Part shown: positions 8,301 through 18,400 of the stretch, in pieces | How the letters are laid out: every line of letters begins with the position of its first letter | Numbering within the stretch: the stretch's first letter is position 1 | Assembly (NCBI RefSeq): GCF_000428105.1 | Contig: NZ_ATZH01000028.1 | Location: 1 to 64,000 of the forward strand | Reading direction: 5' to 3' | Length of the DNA: 64,000 nt | Origin: Bacteroides pyogenes DSM 20611 = JCM 6294 | GTDB lineage: Bacteria; Bacteroidota; Bacteroidia; Bacteroidales; Bacteroidaceae | Translations under genes and position numbers: made by a program | The notes under the pieces: model-generated | Told to the model about the DNA's origin: nothing | Seen by the model: the letters and a program-made list of their open reading frames with translations, nothing else | Database searches by the model: none

Positions 8301-9554
8301 ATGAGTGAAAACCTGATTATATTCAATGCCCGCATCGTGACACCGATAGGATTTACGGCGCGTCGCGGTGCGGAAATGTCGCAACTGCGCATTATCGAAA
8401 ACGGAACGGTGGAGGTGACCGATGGTATCATCACTTACGTAGGGGAGAATCGCGGGGAGTCGCGCGACGGCTACTACCAGAACTACTGGCATTACAATGC
8501 CCGGGGGCATTGTGTGTTGCCCGGTTTTGTCGACTCGCATACGCATTTTGTATTTGGCGGCGAACGTTCCGAAGAATTCTCCTGGCGTTTGAAGGGCGAA
8601 AGCTACATGTCTATCATGCAGCGCGGAGGCGGAATTGCCAGTACCGTAAAGGCTACGCGCGCGCTTAACTTCCTCAAGCTCCGTTCCGCAGCCGAAGGCT
8701 TTCTGAAGAAGATGAGCGCCATGGGGGTGACCACGGTGGAAGGGAAAAGCGGATACGGCTTGGATCGCGACACCGAGCTGCTCCAGCTTAAAGTGATGCG
8801 CAGCCTGAACAACTCGGAGCATAAGCGGGTGGATATTGTGTCTACCTTTTTGGGCGCTCACGCCCTCCCCGAGGAGTATAAAGGCCGGGGCGACGAATAC
8901 ATCGACTTCCTGATCGATGAGATGCTTCCGCTTATCCGCAAAGATGACTTGGCGGAATGCTGCGATGTGTTCTGCGAGAAAGGGGTATTCTCTGTAGAGC
9001 AGTCGCGCCGCTTGCTTTCGGCCGCCAAAGAGGAAGGCTTCCTGCTGAAACTTCATGCCGACGAGATTGTCTCTTTTGGCGGAGCCGAGCTGGCTGCCGA
9101 ACTGGGCGCTTTGTCGGCCGACCATTTGCTTCAGGCATCCGATGCCGGCATTCGGGCAATGGCGGAGGCGGGTGTGGTTGCCACGTTGTTGCCGCTGACT
9201 GCGTTCGCGCTGAAAGAACCCTATGCGCGTGGCCGCGAAATGATCGATGCCGGTTGTGCCGTAGCGCTTGCTACCGATCTGAATCCGGGAAGTTGCTTCT
9301 CCGGTTCCATACCGCTGACCATCGCGCTTGCTTGCATTTACATGAATCTCAGCATCGAAGAGACGATTACCGCCCTCACGCTCAACGGTGCCGCTGCTTT
9401 GAATCGCGCGCATCGCATCGGAAGTATCGAAGTGGGCAAACAGGGCGATTTCGTCGTTCTGAATTCGGACAACTACCACGTTCTACCTTATTATATAGGT
9501 ATGAATTCCGTGGCGATGACAATAAAGGAAGGGGTGCTATATCCCGTAAATTGA
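8301..9554 (+). CDS. hutI: Imidazolonepropionase
   Basis: 417 residues. A metal-dependent amidohydrolase that opens 4-imidazolone-5-propionate to N-formimino-L-glutamate. Metal ligands His80 and His82 are in GFVDSHTHFVFGG. Further conserved blocks are LHADE, SADHLLQASDAG and ATDLNPGSCFSGSIPLT, the last holding the metal-binding aspartate. Length matches the family. It sits between ftcD and fchA with gaps of 10 and 20 bases. Confidence 0.96.
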   Translation: MSENLIIFNARIVTPIGFTARRGAEMSQLRIIENGTVEVTDGIITYVGENRGESRDGYYQNYWHYNARGHCVLPGFVDSHTHFVFGGERSEEFSWRLKGESYMSIMQRGGGIASTVKATRALNFLKLRSAAEGFLKKMSAMGVTTVEGKSGYGLDRDTELLQLKVMRSLNNSEHKRVDIVSTFLGAHALPEEYKGRGDEYIDFLIDEMLPLIRKDDLAECCDVFCEKGVFSVEQSRRLLSAAKEEGFLLKLHADEIVSFGGAELAAELGALSADHLLQASDAGIRAMAEAGVVATLLPLTAFALKEPYARGREMIDAGCAVALATDLNPGSCFSGSIPLTIALACIYMNLSIEETITALTLNGAAALNRAHRIGSIEVGKQGDFVVLNSDNYHVLPYYIGMNSVAMTIKEGVLYPVN

Positions 9555-9574
9555 TTAACTAAAAACTTAATACT

Positions 9575-10204
9575 ATGTTAGTAGAATTAACCGTAAAAGA
9601 TTTCTTAGATAAAGTAGCCGGCAGCGATCCCGTTCCCGGAGGTGGAAGCGTCGCCGCCCTGAGCGGGGCATTGGCTTCGGCGCTTGCCACGATGGTAGCC
9701 AATCTGACAATCGGCAAGAAGGGCTATGAAGACCATGAGGAAATAATGTTGCACGCACGGGAAACCACCGCGCAGCGGTTGCAGGAGTTCGTCGGTCTGA
9801 TTGATAAAGATTCGGAAGCGTATGATAAAGTGTTTGCTTGCTTCAAGATGCCCAAAAGCACCGACGAAGAGAAGGCGGCAAGGAGTGCTGCCATTCAGGA
9901 GGCAACGAAGCATGCAGCCCTTGTTCCCATGGAGGTGGCCCGCAAAGCTTTGGAAATGATGCCGGTGATAGCCGATGTGGCTCGTCTGGGAAACCGCAAT
10001 GCCGTGACGGACGCTTGTGTGGCGATGATGTCTGCCCGCAATGCGGTGTTGGGCGCGTTACTTAATGTGCGCATCAATCTGGGCGGACTGAAAGATAAAG
10101 AGTTTGCGTCATCTTTGCAGGCAGAGGCCGACCGGATGGAGCAGACTGTTCGCGAACGGGAAAAAGAGTTGTTGGATGCCGTTAATCAAGATTTACGCGT
10201 ATGA
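9575..10204 (+). CDS. fchA: Formimidoyltetrahydrofolate cyclodeaminase
   Basis: 209 residues, all helical. It removes ammonia from 5-formimino-THF to form 5,10-methenyl-THF, feeding the one-carbon unit of histidine into folate metabolism. The family start LTVKDFLDKVAGSDPVPGGGSVAALSG is clear, with the glycine-rich PGGGSVAA at about residues 22-29. Many annotations call this family methenyltetrahydrofolate cyclohydrolase; the hut context argues for cyclodeaminase activity. Its TGA overlaps the ATG of hutH in ATGA. Confidence 0.92.
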   Translation: MLVELTVKDFLDKVAGSDPVPGGGSVAALSGALASALATMVANLTIGKKGYEDHEEIMLHARETTAQRLQEFVGLIDKDSEAYDKVFACFKMPKSTDEEKAARSAAIQEATKHAALVPMEVARKALEMMPVIADVARLGNRNAVTDACVAMMSARNAVLGALLNVRINLGGLKDKEFASSLQAEADRMEQTVREREKELLDAVNQDLRV

Positions 10205-11700
10205 GTGCCAATGTCTATCAAGTCGGTTCCGGAGATCTGACCTTCGAGATCATCGAACGGATTGTCAATGAGAATTTAAAGCTCGAGCTGGCTCCCGAGG
10301 CCAAGCTCCGCATTCAGAAATGCCGTGATTACCTCGACCGGAAAACCGTTTCGTCGAAAGAGCCTTTGTATGGCATTACGACCGGATTCGGCTCGCTGTG
10401 CAACAAGAATATTTCGCCGGACGAACTGGGAACTCTTCAGGAGAACCTGATTAAAAGCCATGCTTGCAGCGTGGGTGAAGAGATCAGTCCGGTCATTATC
10501 AAGCTGATGATGCTGCTCAAGGCACATGCCCTTTCGCTGGGACACAGCGGTGTGCAGCTCATCACCGTTCAGCGCATTCTCGACTTTTTCAACAACGATG
10601 TGATGCCCATTGTCTACGATCGCGGTTCGCTCGGAGCTTCGGGCGATCTGGCTCCGCTTGCCAATCTGTTTCTGCCGTTGATCGGCGTAGGCGATGTATA
10701 TTATAAAGGTAAGAAGCGCGAAGCCATCAGCGTGCTCGATGAGTTCGGGTGGGAACCCGTGAAACTGATGAGCAAGGAGGGGCTGGCTTTGCTCAACGGC
10801 ACACAGTTTATGAGTGCCAACGGAGTGTTCGCCATGCTCAGAGCTTTCCGTCTGTCGCGCAAGGCCGATTTGATCGGAGCGCTTTCGCTGGAGGCTTTCG
10901 ACGGGCGCATCGATCCGTTTATGGATTGCATTCAGCAGATGCGTCCCCATCAGGGGCAGATAGAAACAGGAGCGGCATTCCGTAAACTGCTCGAAGGGAG
11001 CGAAATCATCAAGCGTCCGAAGAAGCATGTGCAAGATCCGTACTCTTTCCGTTGCATCCCGCAGGTGCACGGAGCGACGAAAGACGCTATCCGCTACGTT
11101 TCGTCGGTATTGCTGACCGAGATTAATTCGGTGACGGACAATCCCACCATCTTCCCCGACGAAGATCTGATTATTTCCGGCGGCAACTTCCACGGGCAGC
11201 CGCTTGCCATTTCTTACGATTTCCTTGCCATCGCATTGGCGGAATTGGGAAACATCTCCGAACGAAGAGTGGCTCAATTGATTATGGGCCTTCGGGGGCT
11301 GCCTGAATTTCTGGTGGCGAATCCGGGATTGAACTCCGGCTTCATGATTCCTCAATATGCCGCAGCCTCCATGGTCAGCCAGAATAAGATGTACTGTTGT
11401 CCCGCTTCGAGCGATTCCATCGTTTCGTCCAACGGGCAGGAAGATCATGTCAGTATGGGTGCCAACGCAGCCACGAAGCTTTATAAAGTAATGGATAATC
11501 TCGAGCACATATTGGCTGTGGAACTGATGAATGCGGCACAAGGCATCGATTTTCGTCGTCCGCTGAAAACCTCTCCTGTGCTGGAACGCTTCCTGCATGC
11601 CTACCGCAAGGAAGTTCCTTTTGTGAAAGACGACATTGTAATGTACAAGGAAATACATAAGACCGTCGCTTTCCTGAAAAGGACTCAACTGGATTGTTGA
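10201..11700 (+). CDS. hutH: Histidine ammonia-lyase
   Basis: 499 residues. It deaminates L-histidine to trans-urocanate, the first and committed step. The Ala146-Ser147-Gly148 triad in GSLGASGDLAPLANL cyclises into the MIO cofactor. Other landmarks are YGITTGFG, LNGTQ, a QDPYSFR region and NPTIFP. Length is typical of the family. It overlaps fchA by 4 bases and is last in the operon; no hutC-type repressor, transporter or sigma-factor gene adjoins, so regulation is not visible here. Confidence 0.97.
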   Translation: MSANVYQVGSGDLTFEIIERIVNENLKLELAPEAKLRIQKCRDYLDRKTVSSKEPLYGITTGFGSLCNKNISPDELGTLQENLIKSHACSVGEEISPVIIKLMMLLKAHALSLGHSGVQLITVQRILDFFNNDVMPIVYDRGSLGASGDLAPLANLFLPLIGVGDVYYKGKKREAISVLDEFGWEPVKLMSKEGLALLNGTQFMSANGVFAMLRAFRLSRKADLIGALSLEAFDGRIDPFMDCIQQMRPHQGQIETGAAFRKLLEGSEIIKRPKKHVQDPYSFRCIPQVHGATKDAIRYVSSVLLTEINSVTDNPTIFPDEDLIISGGNFHGQPLAISYDFLAIALAELGNISERRVAQLIMGLRGLPEFLVANPGLNSGFMIPQYAAASMVSQNKMYCCPASSDSIVSSNGQEDHVSMGANAATKLYKVMDNLEHILAVELMNAAQGIDFRRPLKTSPVLERFLHAYRKEVPFVKDDIVMYKEIHKTVAFLKRTQLDC

Positions 11701-12163
11701 GTTTTATAGGTACTCGAGGAGCATATTCCGTTATTCGATAGCCGGTTGTGCCGTAAGGGATAAGTCCGGTTTGCCGGAAACAGGCATATCGATATGATTG
11801 CGAGCGGCTATACGCATGGCGAGAATTTTATCGGATAGCATGAATCGTTTTCTTGTTTGCGGCGAGGTGAAGAATTGTTGCAAATGAATCGAAAGCGTTC
11901 TCTCAAAGGCCGAATCCCGGTCGGTTAACAACAGAATTTCGTGATTATGTTGTAAAAGTACCGCTTTACGCCTGTTCGGTCGGGCAGAAGCGGTACTTTT
12001 TAATTCTTTCTCTCAAAAATCGGTTATTACAAGAAGTTCTTTCTTCATTCCGTCAAGGAATCGCTCTTTGCATTGTCTTCTCTTTTATTAACAATTCTTT
12101 GAAATCTGATGCGCCGATTGGTAATTTTTATCAAACACGATAAAAATAGTTGGAAACTTAACT
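11701..12163. other. Intergenic region between hutH and the TetR regulator
   Basis: It contains the terminator-like hairpin at 11954-12004 and AT-rich upstream sequence of the regulator gene. A 66-codon minus-strand frame (11731-11931) has no motif or start support and is not called. Confidence 0.5.
11954..12004. terminator. Bidirectional terminator-like hairpin
   Basis: AAAAGTACCGCTT at 11954-11966 pairs exactly with AAGCGGTACTTTT at 11988-12000, giving a 13-bp stem with an A-run before and a T-run after. It probably ends hut transcripts, about 250 bases after hutH. Confidence 0.7.
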
Positions 12164-12164
12164 A

Positions 12165-12191
12165 TTGATTTGAGTTTTCTATTTATCTTTG
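12165..12191 (+). promoter_or_regulatory. Probable promoter of the TetR-efflux operon
   Basis: TATCTTTG at 12184-12191 fits the TAnnTTTG box, with TTG at 12165-12167 (a short 16-base spacing). The regulator starts at 12258, leaving a leader of about 60 bases. A TetR-family protein often represses its own promoter, but I see no clear operator palindrome. Confidence 0.5.
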
Positions 12192-12257
12192 CCGTACTTT
12201 TCATACCCAAAAAGCAAATTAAATAAAGAGTCCAACAGATAATTAGCTATAACAGTA

Positions 12258-12902
12258 ATGATAGAACACGAAAAAGATTTTTCGCAAAGAGCCGAATTAA
12301 GAGAGCGTATTATAATGACAGCGATGGAAGCCTTCTCTGCCAACGGAATCAAATGCATCACAATGGATGACGTGGCAGCCTCGTTGGGTATCTCCAAACG
12401 TACGCTTTATGAGGTTTTTTCAGATAAAGAATCGCTGCTGGAAGCATGTGTATTGAAGAAACAGGCTGAAGGAGATTGCTATGTGGAAGGAGTTTACGCC
12501 CAATCGGGTAATGTGTTGGAGGTGATACTGGCCGTATTTCAAAGGCATATAGAAATCTTTCACAAAACGAACAAGCGTTTTTTTGAGGACATGAAAAAAT
12601 ATCCGAAGATTTATGCCATGGTGAAAAACAGGCATGACAATGATTCGGAGAAAGTGCTCTCCTTTTTCAAGTCGGGTGTGGAACAGGGAATTTTCAGAGA
12701 TGATGTTAATTTCGGGATAGTCAACCTGTTGGTGCGTAGCCAGTTTGATGTGCTGCTGGATACCGATATCTGCAATGAATATCCTTTCATCGAAGTGTAT
12801 GAATCTATCATGTTCACTTATTTACGGGGTATTTCTACCGAAAAAGGCGCGAAAATGTTGGAAGGTTTTATACAGGAATATCGAAAGAGCCGAATCGGGT
12901 GA
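12258..12902 (+). CDS. TetR/AcrR-family transcriptional regulator
   Basis: 214 residues. The N-terminal TetR helix-turn-helix runs over about residues 14-62 (IIMTAMEAFSANGI, then TMDDVAASLGISKRTLYEVF, DKESLLEACV). The C-terminal ligand-binding half is helical and not diagnostic. It lies directly ahead of an RND efflux operon on the same strand, 57 bases from the TolC gene, so it most likely controls that system in response to a toxic or lipid ligand (inference). Confidence 0.9.
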   Translation: MIEHEKDFSQRAELRERIIMTAMEAFSANGIKCITMDDVAASLGISKRTLYEVFSDKESLLEACVLKKQAEGDCYVEGVYAQSGNVLEVILAVFQRHIEIFHKTNKRFFEDMKKYPKIYAMVKNRHDNDSEKVLSFFKSGVEQGIFRDDVNFGIVNLLVRSQFDVLLDTDICNEYPFIEVYESIMFTYLRGISTEKGAKMLEGFIQEYRKSRIG

Positions 12903-12959
12903 GCCGGAATAGTGGTCGCGAATAAACAATAATTAAAGTATTAATTTAGGTATGACTTT

Positions 12960-14306
12960 ATGAATAAGATGAAAGTTTTGACAGGTAAAAGTATGCTTCT
13001 GATTGCGGCGATGCTTTGTACATTTTGTACGGCAAAGTCTCAGGAAACGCAAGTTGAACGGAATGTTTTGAGTTTGACGTTGGACAAGGCTTTGCAGATA
13101 GCGTTGGATGAGAATCCCACCATTAAAGTGGCGGACGAGGAGATTGCTTTGAAGAAGGTGGCCGCCAAGGAAGCTTGGCAGCATTTATTACCTGAAGTCG
13201 GCTTGGGCGGTGTTTTAGACCATACGATCAAAGCTGCCGAGATGAAACTGAACGATATGTCGTTTAAGATGGGAAAAGACGGGAGCAATACCGCTAATGC
13301 TGCTTTAAACATTAATTTGCCTTTGTTCGCTCCGGCTGTGTATAAAGCCATGTCGATGACGAAAGCCGATATCGAATTGGCGGTAGAGAAGTCGCGCGCC
13401 TCTCGGCTGAGCCTGGTAAATCAGGTGACCAAAGCCTTTTATCAGCTCATGCTGGCGCAAGACAGTTATGAGGTGCTTCAGGGCAGTTACAGACTGGCGG
13501 AAGAAAAGTTCGGTATCGTCGATGCCAAATATCGGCAAGGGGCTGTCAGCGAGTTCGACAAAATCAGTGCGGAGGTGCAGATGCGCAGTATAAAGCCGAA
13601 TGTCATTGCAGCGGATAATGCGGTGACTTTGGCGAAATTGCAGTTGAAAGTATTGATGGGTATTACTACCGATGTGGACATAAAGATCGATGATAATCTG
13701 GCCAACTATGAAGCGGCGTTGTTTGCCGATCAGTTGAGCGAACCGCAAACAGGATTGGCGAATAATACAAACTTAAAACAGCTTGATTTGAATAAAAAAT
13801 TGCTGCAAAGAAATATTCAGTCGTTGAAAACGAATTTCATGCCGTCTGTTTCGGTGAGTTTCTCATACAAGTATCAGTCTCTTTATAATTCGAATATCAA
13901 CTTTTTCGATTACAACTGGACCAACAGTTCTTCTTTGATGTTCAATGTGAGCATTCCTTTGTATAAGGCCGCTAACTTCACCAAATTGAAGTCGGCACGC
14001 ATTCAGATGCGTCAGCTCGACTGGAACCGGGTTGATACCGAACGGAAACTGAATATGCAGGCGACCGGCTATCGCAACAGTATGGCCGCCAGCTCCGAAC
14101 AAGTGGTGAGCAACAAGGAGAATGTGCGGCAAGCGGAAAAGGCGGTGGAAATTGCCGGTAAACGCTACGAGGTTGGCAAGGGAACGGTGCTGGAACTGAA
14201 CAGTTCGCAGGTTGCGCTCACTCAGGCGCAACTCACGTATAATCAGTCTATCTTCGACTATCTGAGTGCGAAGGCGGATTTGGATCAGGTTTTGGGAAAG
14301 GAATAA
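12960..14306 (+). CDS. TolC-family outer-membrane efflux channel
   Basis: 448 residues. Signal peptide near residues 5-25 (VLTGKSMLLIAAMLCTFCTAKSQ). Two repeated outer-membrane efflux protein domains follow, with long amphipathic helices (about 150-250 and 350-445) and beta segments (AALNINLPLF, SSLMFNVSIPLY) that enter the barrel. It exports substrates across the outer membrane together with the adaptor and RND pump encoded next. The gap to the adaptor gene is 33 bases. Confidence 0.93.
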   Translation: MNKMKVLTGKSMLLIAAMLCTFCTAKSQETQVERNVLSLTLDKALQIALDENPTIKVADEEIALKKVAAKEAWQHLLPEVGLGGVLDHTIKAAEMKLNDMSFKMGKDGSNTANAALNINLPLFAPAVYKAMSMTKADIELAVEKSRASRLSLVNQVTKAFYQLMLAQDSYEVLQGSYRLAEEKFGIVDAKYRQGAVSEFDKISAEVQMRSIKPNVIAADNAVTLAKLQLKVLMGITTDVDIKIDDNLANYEAALFADQLSEPQTGLANNTNLKQLDLNKKLLQRNIQSLKTNFMPSVSVSFSYKYQSLYNSNINFFDYNWTNSSSLMFNVSIPLYKAANFTKLKSARIQMRQLDWNRVDTERKLNMQATGYRNSMAASSEQVVSNKENVRQAEKAVEIAGKRYEVGKGTVLELNSSQVALTQAQLTYNQSIFDYLSAKADLDQVLGKE

Positions 14307-14339
14307 AACTATACACTAAAAACATACAATTGACAAAAT

Positions 14340-15356
14340 ATGAAAAGAAGTATTCAAATCGTAACCTTGCTGCTAACTGTATGGCTCGGTTCGTGTACAG
14401 GCGCAAAAGATAAAGTTGCTGTGAAAACAGACGGAGAGAAACCCAGAGTAAAGTTGGCAGCCGTGGCTGCCCGCCCCGTTGAGCAGATTCAGGAATATAC
14501 CGCCACGGTAGAGGCCGAAGTGAAAAACAACATCGCGCCTTCTTCGCCTGTGCGTATCGACCGTATTTTGGTGGAAGTAGGTAACCGAGTGGTGAAAGGG
14601 CAAAAACTGGTGCAAATGGATCCTGCCAATCTGAAACAAGTGAGGTTGCAACTGGACAATCAGGAAACGGAATTCAAACGTATCGACGAGCTTTATAAAG
14701 TGGGCGGAGCTTCTAAGTCGGAATGGGATGCGGCAAAAATGCAACTCGATATAAAGCAAACCGCTTATAAGAATCTGCAAGACAATACTGCTCTGTTAAG
14801 CCCTATCAGCGGTGTGGTGACTGCCCGAAATTATGATAGCGGAGATATGTACGGCGGTGGTGTTCCGGTATTGGTGGTAGAGCAGATTACTCCGGTGAAA
14901 CTGCTTATCAACGTGTCTGAAGCTTATTTCACACAAGTAAAGAAGGGAGAGCAGGTGGATGTAAAACTGGATGTATATGGAGACGAAATCTTTAAGGGAA
15001 CGGTCAGTTTGGTATATCCTACCATCAACCCGTCGACTCGTACGTTTCAGGTAGAGATAAAGCTTAACAATCGTGATCAGCGTGTGCGCCCCGGAATGTT
15101 TGCCCGCGCTACGTTGAACTTTGCTACGGAGAATCGCGTTGTGGTGCCCGACTTGGCCATCATTAAGCAGGCCGGTTCAGGCGACCGGTATGTGTATGTT
15201 TACAAAGACGGTAAAGTCTCTTACAACAAAGTGGAGTTGGGCAGGCGTTTAGGAGCCGAGTATGAGTTGAAGTCGGGTGTGCCGGACAACTCCCTGGTTG
15301 TTGTTGCGGGCCAGTCTCGTTTGGTAAACGGTGCTGAGGTAGAGGTGGAAAAATAA
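14340..15356 (+). CDS. RND efflux periplasmic adaptor lipoprotein
   Basis: 338 residues. A lipoprotein signal with lipobox LGSC puts the lipidated cysteine at residue 19. The membrane-fusion-protein layout follows: lipoyl/biotinyl-like half (VRIDRILVEVGNRVVKGQKLVQMDP), a rather short alpha-hairpin (about 95-145), the second lipoyl half (LLSPISGVVTARNYDSGDMY), then beta-barrel and membrane-proximal domains. It links the inner-membrane pump to the TolC-like channel. Confidence 0.93.
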   Translation: MKRSIQIVTLLLTVWLGSCTGAKDKVAVKTDGEKPRVKLAAVAARPVEQIQEYTATVEAEVKNNIAPSSPVRIDRILVEVGNRVVKGQKLVQMDPANLKQVRLQLDNQETEFKRIDELYKVGGASKSEWDAAKMQLDIKQTAYKNLQDNTALLSPISGVVTARNYDSGDMYGGGVPVLVVEQITPVKLLINVSEAYFTQVKKGEQVDVKLDVYGDEIFKGTVSLVYPTINPSTRTFQVEIKLNNRDQRVRPGMFARATLNFATENRVVVPDLAIIKQAGSGDRYVYVYKDGKVSYNKVELGRRLGAEYELKSGVPDNSLVVVAGQSRLVNGAEVEVEK

Positions 15357-15364
15357 AAGATCGA

Positions 15365-15470
15365 CAATAAGTGATGAGAACCGAATAGCGATTGAGGCGG
15401 TTGCAATATCTTGTAGCCGACGTTGTCCAACGTCATTGCGTCGGACTGTCGAATCGCTGATAACTTATTG
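15365..15470. repeat. 106-bp imperfect palindromic element inside the efflux operon
   Basis: Outer arms CAATAAGT (15365-15372) and ACTTATTG (15463-15470), next arms AGCGATT (15387-15393) and AATCGCT (15452-15458), and a central hairpin GACGTTGTCCAACGTC (15419-15434) nest within each other. CCGACG/CGTCGG (15417-15422 and about 15439-15444) offers an alternative stem. The element fills most of the 138-base gap between adaptor and permease genes, where other gaps in the operon are short. It looks like a REP- or MITE-type unit; one copy is visible here. Confidence 0.65.
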
Positions 15471-15494
15471 CTAACAATTTAATTCTAAAAAGAA

Positions 15495-18400
15495 ATGAGT
15501 TTATACGAAGGTGCGGTTAAAAAGCCGATTATGACCTCGCTCTGCTTTCTGGCAGTGGTGATTTTTGGTCTTTTCTCTTTGTCTAAGTTGCCTATCGATT
15601 TGTATCCTGATATAGATACGAATACGATTATGGTGCTGACCGCTTATCCGGGGGCAAGCGCGTCTGATATAGAGAATAACGTGACTCGTCCGCTGGAAAA
15701 CAGCTTGAATGCGGTGAGCAACCTGAAACATATTACTTCTCGTTCTTCCGAAAACATGTCGCTCATTATATTGGAGTTCGAGTTCGGAAACGATATCGAT
15801 GTGATCACCAACGATGTGCGTGATAAGCTCGATATGGTAGGTTCGCAACTTCCTGACGCGGTAGAGAATCCGGTGATTTTCAAGTTTAGTACAGACATGA
15901 TTCCGATTGTGATTCTATCGGTGCAAGCCAATGAAAGTCGGGCCGCTCTATACAAAATCCTGGACGATCGTGTCGTGAATCCGCTGGCACGTATACCGGG
16001 GATAGGAACAGTGTCTATCAGCGGTGCGCCAAAACGTGAGATTCAGGTATATTGCGATCCGAACAAGCTGGAAGCCTATCGGCTGACTATTGAATCGATC
16101 AGTGCCGTCATCGGCGCGGAGAATAAAAATATTCCGGGAGGTAACTTCGATATAGGAAGCGATACTTATTCGTTGCGTGTGGAAGGTGAGTTTAAAGATG
16201 CCCGTCAGTTGGAGAATGTTGTGGTAGGCACGCACAATGGGGCTAATGTTTTCCTGCGCGATGTGGCGAAAGTGATTGATACTTTGGAAGAGCGTGCGCA
16301 GGAGACTTATAATAATGGTGTGAAAGGAGCGATGATTGTTATTCAGAAACAGTCGGGAGCCAATTCCGTGGACATATCCAAGAAAGTGGCGGAAGCGTTG
16401 CCGCGTCTGCAGAAAAATTTGCCGAGCGATGTCAAACTGGGAATGATTGTCGATACGTCGGACAATATTCTGAATACCATCGACAGCCTTGCGGAAACGG
16501 TGATGTATGCGCTATTGTTTGTAGTATTGGTTGTTTTCCTTTTCTTGGGAAGGTGGAGGGCTACGCTGATTATCTCTATCACTATTCCGCTTTCGCTGAT
16601 TGCCTCTTTCATCTATCTGGCAATTACCGGAAACTCGATCAACATCATTTCGCTTTCTTCGCTTTCCATTGCTATCGGTATGGTTGTGGACGATGCGATT
16701 GTGGTGCTCGAGAATGTAACTACGCATATCGAACGAGGATCGGATCCTAAACAAGCTGCCATACATGGTACGAACGAGGTGGCTATCTCCGTAGTCGCTT
16801 CCACATTGACCATGATTGCCGTATTCTTTCCCTTGACCATGGTCGGCGGAATGACGGGAGTGCTTTTTAAACAGTTGGGCTGGATGATGTGCGTCATTAT
16901 GTTGGTTTCCACCATGTCGGCACTGTCGCTGACACCGATGCTTTGTTCGCAGTTGCTACGCCTGCAAAAGAAACAAACCAAATTCTTCACCTTGTTTTTT
17001 ACGCCCGTAGAAAATGCGCTGGATAAGTTGGATGGCGGATATGCGAAAATGCTCAACTGGGCGGTGCGTCATCGGGCAATTGTTATTTTGGGTTGTATTG
17101 CTTTCTTCGTACTGAGTTTGTTCAGCATGAAAAACATTGGCACGGAGTTTTTCCCGGCTCAGGACAATGCTCGCATTGCCGTGAATCTGGAGCTGCCTGT
17201 CGGGGCACGCAAAGAGTTGGCCCAACAACTTGCCGAGAAACTGACGAAGCAATGGCTCACAAAGTATGAAGGTATATTGGTAGTCTGCAACTATACAGTG
17301 GGGCAGGCCGATTCGGATAATACATGGGCTTCGATGCAATCCAACGGCTCGCATATCATCTCTTTCAATATGCGTCTGGTTAATCCCGGTGAGCGCGACA
17401 TCACTTTGGAACAAGTCTGTGATGAGATGCGTGAAGATTTGAAGGCCTATCCGGAGTTGAATAAAGCCCGGGTGATTCTGGGTGGAGCCAATTCGGGTAT
17501 GGCTGCTCAGGCAAGCGCAGATTTCGAGGTGTATGGCTACGACATGGCTACGACGGACAGTGTGTCGGCAGCTTTGAAACGTGCATTGATGCAAGTAAAA
17601 GGTGTGTCCGAAGTAAATATCAGCCGGAGCGACTATCTGCCGGAATATCAGGTGGACTTTGACCGTGAAAAGTTGGCGATGCACGGATTGAATTTGTCGG
17701 TTGCCGGTATGGCGGTGCGCAACCGCATCAACGGGGCGGTGGCTTCGAAATACCGTGAAGACGGTGACGAGTATGATATTAAAGTACGCAATGCCCCCGA
17801 GTTCCGCACAAGTTTGGAAGACATTGAAAACATTCTTATTTACAACAGCAAGGGCGAGTCGGTCCGCGTGAAAGATTTGGGAAAAGTAGTCGAACGTTTT
17901 GCCCCGCCGACCATCGAGCGTAAAGACCGTGAGCGTATTGTGACTGTTTCCGCCATTATCTCCGGCGCTCCTTTAGGAAATGTCGTGAAAGCGGGAAAGG
18001 CTATCATCGATAAAATGGATATTCCGGCAGGGGTCAGCATTCAGGTGGCGGGTTCGTATGAAGACCAGCAGGACTCTTTCCGCGACCTGGGTACGTTGGG
18101 CCTTCTGATTATTATCCTTGTATTTATTGTAATGGCTGCCCAGTTCGAATCGCTGACCTATCCGTTCATTATCATGTTCTCTTTGCCCTTTGCGTTCAGC
18201 GGTGTACTCATGGCATTGCTCCTTACGGGAAGTACCTTGAGTGTGATGAGTTTGCTTGGGGCCATCATGCTCATCGGTATTGTGGTAAAGAACGGTATTG
18301 TGCTTATCGATTATATTTCGCTTTGTCGTGAACGGGGCATGGCGGTGCTGAACGCCGTGGTCACGGCGGGCAAGAGCCGTCTTCGTCCGGTATTGATGAC

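Noticed and set aside
11731..11931. 66-codon minus-strand frame after hutH
   Set aside because: No family resemblance, no promoter or ribosome-binding site, and bordered by the terminator hairpin.
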